From Akkermansiaceae bacterium (GTDB lineage Bacteria; Verrucomicrobiota; Verrucomicrobiia; Verrucomicrobiales; Akkermansiaceae): DNA of 7,483 nt. The stretch spans positions 1-7,483 of the forward strand of contig JARFPV010000017.1 of assembly GCA_029288115.1 (NCBI GenBank). The letters run 5' to 3'. The position numbers and the translations under genes are program-made. The notes beneath the pieces are model-generated. The model searched no databases. It was not told the DNA's origin and worked only from the letters and a program-made list of their open reading frames with translations. This document shows, piece after piece, positions 6,333-7,483 of this stretch (position 1 is the stretch's first letter; each line of letters begins with the position of its first letter).

Positions 6333-7483
6333 ATGACACCCAAGTCCGCACTCGTTTTGCCCCCTCTCCTACCGGATACCTCCACGTCGGTGGTGCCCGC
6401 ACGGCACTCTTCAACTGGCTATTGGCCCGTAAACACAAGGGTGCTTTCGTATTACGCGTCGAGGATACCGATGAAGCACGCAACACCGATGAAGCGCGCC
6501 GAGCGATATTTGACGGCATGCAGTGGCTTGGGCTTGACTGGGATGAAGGCCCACACGCGGACGGATCCAGCTCAGGCGATTATGGCCCGTATTTTCAGAG
6601 TCAACGAAAAGAAATCTACGACAGCTGGTTTGAAAAACTCGTTGCAAACGATCGTGTCTATCAGGACGACGGCGCGTGGAGGTTTCGTTTCGAGCGCAAG
6701 CCCATCACAGTGAATGACTTAGTCTGCGGGGATGTCACCATCGATTATTGTGACGAATCTAACACCCCGGACATGGTGGTGAAACGGTCGGACGGCTCGT
6801 ATGTTTTCCACTTCGTCAATGTCGTGGATGACATTGAGATGAAAATCAGCCACGTGATCCGTGGTGAAGACCATCTGATGAACACGCCCAAGCACCTGCA
6901 GCTTTTTGAGGCATTTGGCGTAGCTCCTCCAGAGTATGGCCACATCCCCCTGATTCTCAACATGGACGGTTCAAAGATGAGCAAGCGCGATACCGGTGCC
7001 GCTGTCGGCGAATACAGCAAGGACGGCTATCTCGCGCCTGCGGTGTTTAATTTCCTCTCCCTGCTTGGGTGGTCACCCAAGGACGAAAGTGAGATCATGA
7101 GTGTGGCGGATATCATGGAGAAATTCTCTCTGGATGGAGTGAATCGTTCACCTGCGAAATTCGATGCGGAGAAATGCGCATGGATCAACCAGCAGCATCT
7201 GATGGCCATGACCCCGGATAATTTTGCTGCTGCTGCTGCGCCCTATGTTGAAAATGCCGGATTGGACGGAGGTGAAAACTACGTAGGCATTGTATCATCA
7301 GTTCAGGAAAAAGTGCGGTTGCTATCCGAAGTCCCCGAAGCCATTGCGTTTTATCTCAACCCGGAGTTTCCCTATGTCGAGGAGATACTCACCAAAGTAA
7401 GGAAAAATGATACAGCCAAACTGGAGACAGACAATAACGTCCGTCTTTTGTTTCTTAAAAGGTTTTTTATTAGTAGATTAAGC
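6329..7483 (+). CDS. gltX: Glutamyl-tRNA synthetase, 3' end beyond window
   Basis: 385 codons are visible; full enzymes are usually 460-500. It charges tRNA-Glu with glutamate in the cytoplasm (class I synthetase). RFAPSPTGYLHVGGARTALFN (9-29) carries the HIGH-type signature HVGG. VLRVEDTD (41-48), VIRGEDHLMNTP (176-187) and KMSKR (216-220) complete the active site. GTG 6329 is forced: an in-frame TAA lies at 6317-6319, no other start codon lies between, and the conserved block begins at residue 6. Unusually, after FEKLVANDRVY (101-111) the protein runs directly to RFRFERKPITVNDLVCG; the ~35-40 residue connective segment that in E. coli carries the zinc ligands Cys98, Cys100, Tyr121 and Cys125 is absent. 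The anticodon-binding half begins after about residue 270. The last ~18 codons look atypical (see findings). Whether it charges tRNA-Gln as well cannot be judged here. Confidence 0.95.
   Translation, partial: MNDTQVRTRFAPSPTGYLHVGGARTALFNWLLARKHKGAFVLRVEDTDEARNTDEARRAIFDGMQWLGLDWDEGPHADGSSSGDYGPYFQSQRKEIYDSWFEKLVANDRVYQDDGAWRFRFERKPITVNDLVCGDVTIDYCDESNTPDMVVKRSDGSYVFHFVNVVDDIEMKISHVIRGEDHLMNTPKHLQLFEAFGVAPPEYGHIPLILNMDGSKMSKRDTGAAVGEYSKDGYLAPAVFNFLSLLGWSPKDESEIMSVADIMEKFSLDGVNRSPAKFDAEKCAWINQQHLMAMTPDNFAAAAAPYVENAGLDGGENYVGIVSSVQEKVRLLSEVPEAIAFYLNPEFPYVEEILTKVRKNDTAKLETDNNVRLLFLKRFFISRLS

Overview
The window reads as a bacterial chromosome segment, most plausibly from the PVC group and probably Verrucomicrobiota. 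The main clue is the 3' gene, a glutamyl-tRNA synthetase whose connective region lacks the usual cysteine-bearing insert and runs straight into VCGDVTIDY and NTPDMVVKRSDGS. I associate that form with Verrucomicrobia from memory; no search was run. None of the five large genes has a convincing Shine-Dalgarno sequence at normal spacing, which suits a lineage that leans little on that signal.

Layout. Positions 1-459 hold no recognisable conserved gene. There is a doubtful small membrane ORF (15-242), then a long imperfect inverted repeat (279-406) with the layout of an integron attC recombination site, then a strong plus-strand intrinsic terminator (429-459). This looks like the downstream edge of a gene-cassette array, or alternatively a structured RNA locus. 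Positions 673-1899 (+) encode a membrane-anchored right-handed parallel beta-helix protein. Convergent to it, 2101-2790 (-) encodes a Tat-exported M15/DUF882-like peptidase. Both are predicted to act outside the cytoplasmic membrane. A weak minus-strand terminator lies between them.

Positions 2878-4221 (-) encode a sodium/proton-coupled acidic amino acid or dicarboxylate symporter with all family signatures. Upstream of it on the same strand, 4293-6242 encodes a membrane-anchored protein whose C-terminal two thirds is an alpha-solenoid of about 13 units in a strict ~33-residue register. The three minus-strand genes are collinear with gaps of 71 and 87 nt and could be partly co-transcribed, but no function clearly links them. 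An AT-rich divergent intergenic region (6243-6328) with a perfect 10-bp inverted repeat separates the solenoid gene from gltX (6329 to beyond the window end, +), which starts at GTG.

The points most worth a second look are the attC-like site, the solenoid protein, the operator-like palindrome in the divergent promoter region, and the unusual gltX (missing zinc-type insert, and an atypical AT-rich last stretch at the window edge). I found no tRNA, rRNA, CRISPR array or transposase. I did not find strong evidence for a novel multi-gene system.
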